Shown piece by piece: positions 13,820-14,098 of a DNA stretch of 14,098 bases. Position 1 is the stretch's first letter, and each line of letters opens with the position of its first letter. The translations under genes were made by a program, and so were the position numbers. The notes under the pieces were generated by a model. The model was not told the origin of the DNA and ran no database searches. It was given only the letters and a program-made list of their open reading frames with translations. This stretch comes from Opitutaceae bacterium (GTDB taxonomy: Bacteria; Verrucomicrobiota; Verrucomicrobiia; Opitutales; Opitutaceae), in contig JANXSC010000311.1 in NCBI GenBank assembly GCA_025352845.1, forward strand, positions 1 to 14,098, in the 5' to 3' direction.

Positions 13820-13847
13820 ATAGGGTCAGCTCGCAAGCGAGCTGACC
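13820..13847. repeat. Perfect 11-bp palindrome with ATAG head (REP-like)
   Basis: GGTCAGCTCGC (13824-13834) and GCGAGCTGACC (13837-13847) are perfect inverted arms around AA. The head is ATAG (13820-13823), one base off the GTAG of the other palindromes in the window. It lies 62 nt past the ccsA stop and has no U-tract, so a terminator role is possible but not shown. Apart from it, 13762-13916 holds nothing recognisable. Confidence 0.55.
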
Positions 13848-13916
13848 TGCAAAACCAAAGGCCGCTATTTCACCGGCCGGCCCTGCATTCGCAGACGCGC
13901 GCCGCGCCGGCCCGCC

Positions 13917-14098
13917 GGCTTACGCCAACTCAATATCGACAAGCCGCACCGCGCCGCCAATCGTCGCATCGTGTTGCCCGAAGGTGCTGAGCCGCGGACG
14001 ATACGCGCGGCGATCCAGTGTCAGGAACGCGGCATCGCCCGCTGTGTGTTGTTGGGTAATCCCGACGAGATCCGTCAGCAATTCAAGGCATTGGATGC
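13917..14098 (+). pseudogene. pta: Phosphate acetyltransferase fragment, C-terminal (PTA_PTB) domain, no start codon visible, runs off window
   Basis: The frame read from 13917 gives GLRQLNIDKPHRAANRRIV, then LPEGAEPRTIRAA and QERGIARCVLLGNPDEIRQQ. This matches the beginning of the catalytic domain of phosphate acetyltransferase (KRIVLPEGxEPRT, then ERGIARCVLLGNP), most like the long E. coli-type Pta, where it lies about 380 residues into the protein. Upstream the frame stays open only to a TAG at 13821-13823 and has no ATG, GTG or TTG; no ATG occurs in any + frame between 13762 and the homology. There is no room for the N-terminal domains before the ccsA stop. An intact enzyme would convert acetyl-CoA and phosphate to acetyl phosphate and CoA. 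I read it as a 5'-truncated remnant; a short Pta with a rare start codon is the alternative. The 3' end is outside the window. Confidence 0.6.

Noticed and set aside
13820..13847. Perfect palindrome as an intrinsic terminator of ccsA
   Set aside because: The stem is strong but no T-run follows on either strand; the REP-like reading fits better.
2499..13847. CRISPR array formed from the scattered palindromes
   Set aside because: The palindromes are kilobases apart, differ in arm sequence and have no regular spacers.

Overview
The window is a GC-rich stretch (by eye) of about 14 kb from a bacterial chromosome. Gene content points to Verrucomicrobiota, most likely an Opitutaceae-like lineage. 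The pointers are a CHRD-domain secreted protein ending in a C-terminal module I associate with that phylum, a lipoprotein-ResB-CcsA cluster, a purple-acid-phosphatase-like enzyme, and GTAG-headed extragenic palindromes between genes. The lineage is inferred from protein style, not from a marker gene. The long open frames opposite the real genes are GC-driven shadows and are left out.

Layout. (1) 1-183, + strand: the last 60 codons of the GTPase/ATPase gene ychF. (2) 233-2447, +: a secreted TPR protein followed 10 nt later by a secreted purple-acid-phosphatase-like enzyme. (3) 2448-2674: intergenic, holding an inverted pair of REP-like palindromes. (4) 2675-4276, +: a PAS-PAS-SpoIIE phosphatase of the RsbU type. 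(5) 4277-4327: a short convergent gap with another REP-like hairpin. (6) 4328-8335, - strand: pxpBC (fused) - pxpA - serine hydrolase. This is a 5-oxoproline (pyroglutamate) utilisation operon followed by a beta-lactamase-fold hydrolase with a DUF3471-like tail. (7) 8369-8404: a strong intrinsic terminator for the upstream minus-strand gene. (8) 8429-9826, -: the double-CHRD secreted protein. (9) 9827-10061: a divergent intergenic region with a REP-like palindrome and a candidate promoter. (10) 10062-13761, +: lipoprotein - resB - ccsA, joined by two ATGA overlaps. This is the System II cytochrome c maturation cluster; ccsA is interrupted by an in-frame TGA at codon 193. (11) 13762-13916: intergenic with a perfect 11-bp palindrome. 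(12) About 13917 to the window end, +: homology to the C-terminal catalytic domain of a long phosphate acetyltransferase. It has no usable start codon and no room for the N-terminal domains, so it is probably a 5'-truncated remnant.

How the genes work together. ResB and CcsA together form the haem-exporting holocytochrome c synthase. The lipoprotein is translationally coupled to them, so it may act in the same periplasmic process. PxpA and PxpBC together hydrolyse 5-oxoproline to glutamate at the cost of ATP. The TPR protein and phosphatase both carry signal peptides and probably act outside the cytoplasm.

The points most worth following up are the ccsA in-frame stop, the GTAG-headed palindrome family, the start-less pta fragment, and the lack of Shine-Dalgarno motifs with C-runs before several start codons. 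I found no CRISPR array, tRNA, rRNA, insertion sequence, phage gene or defence system, and I do not claim a wholly new system here.
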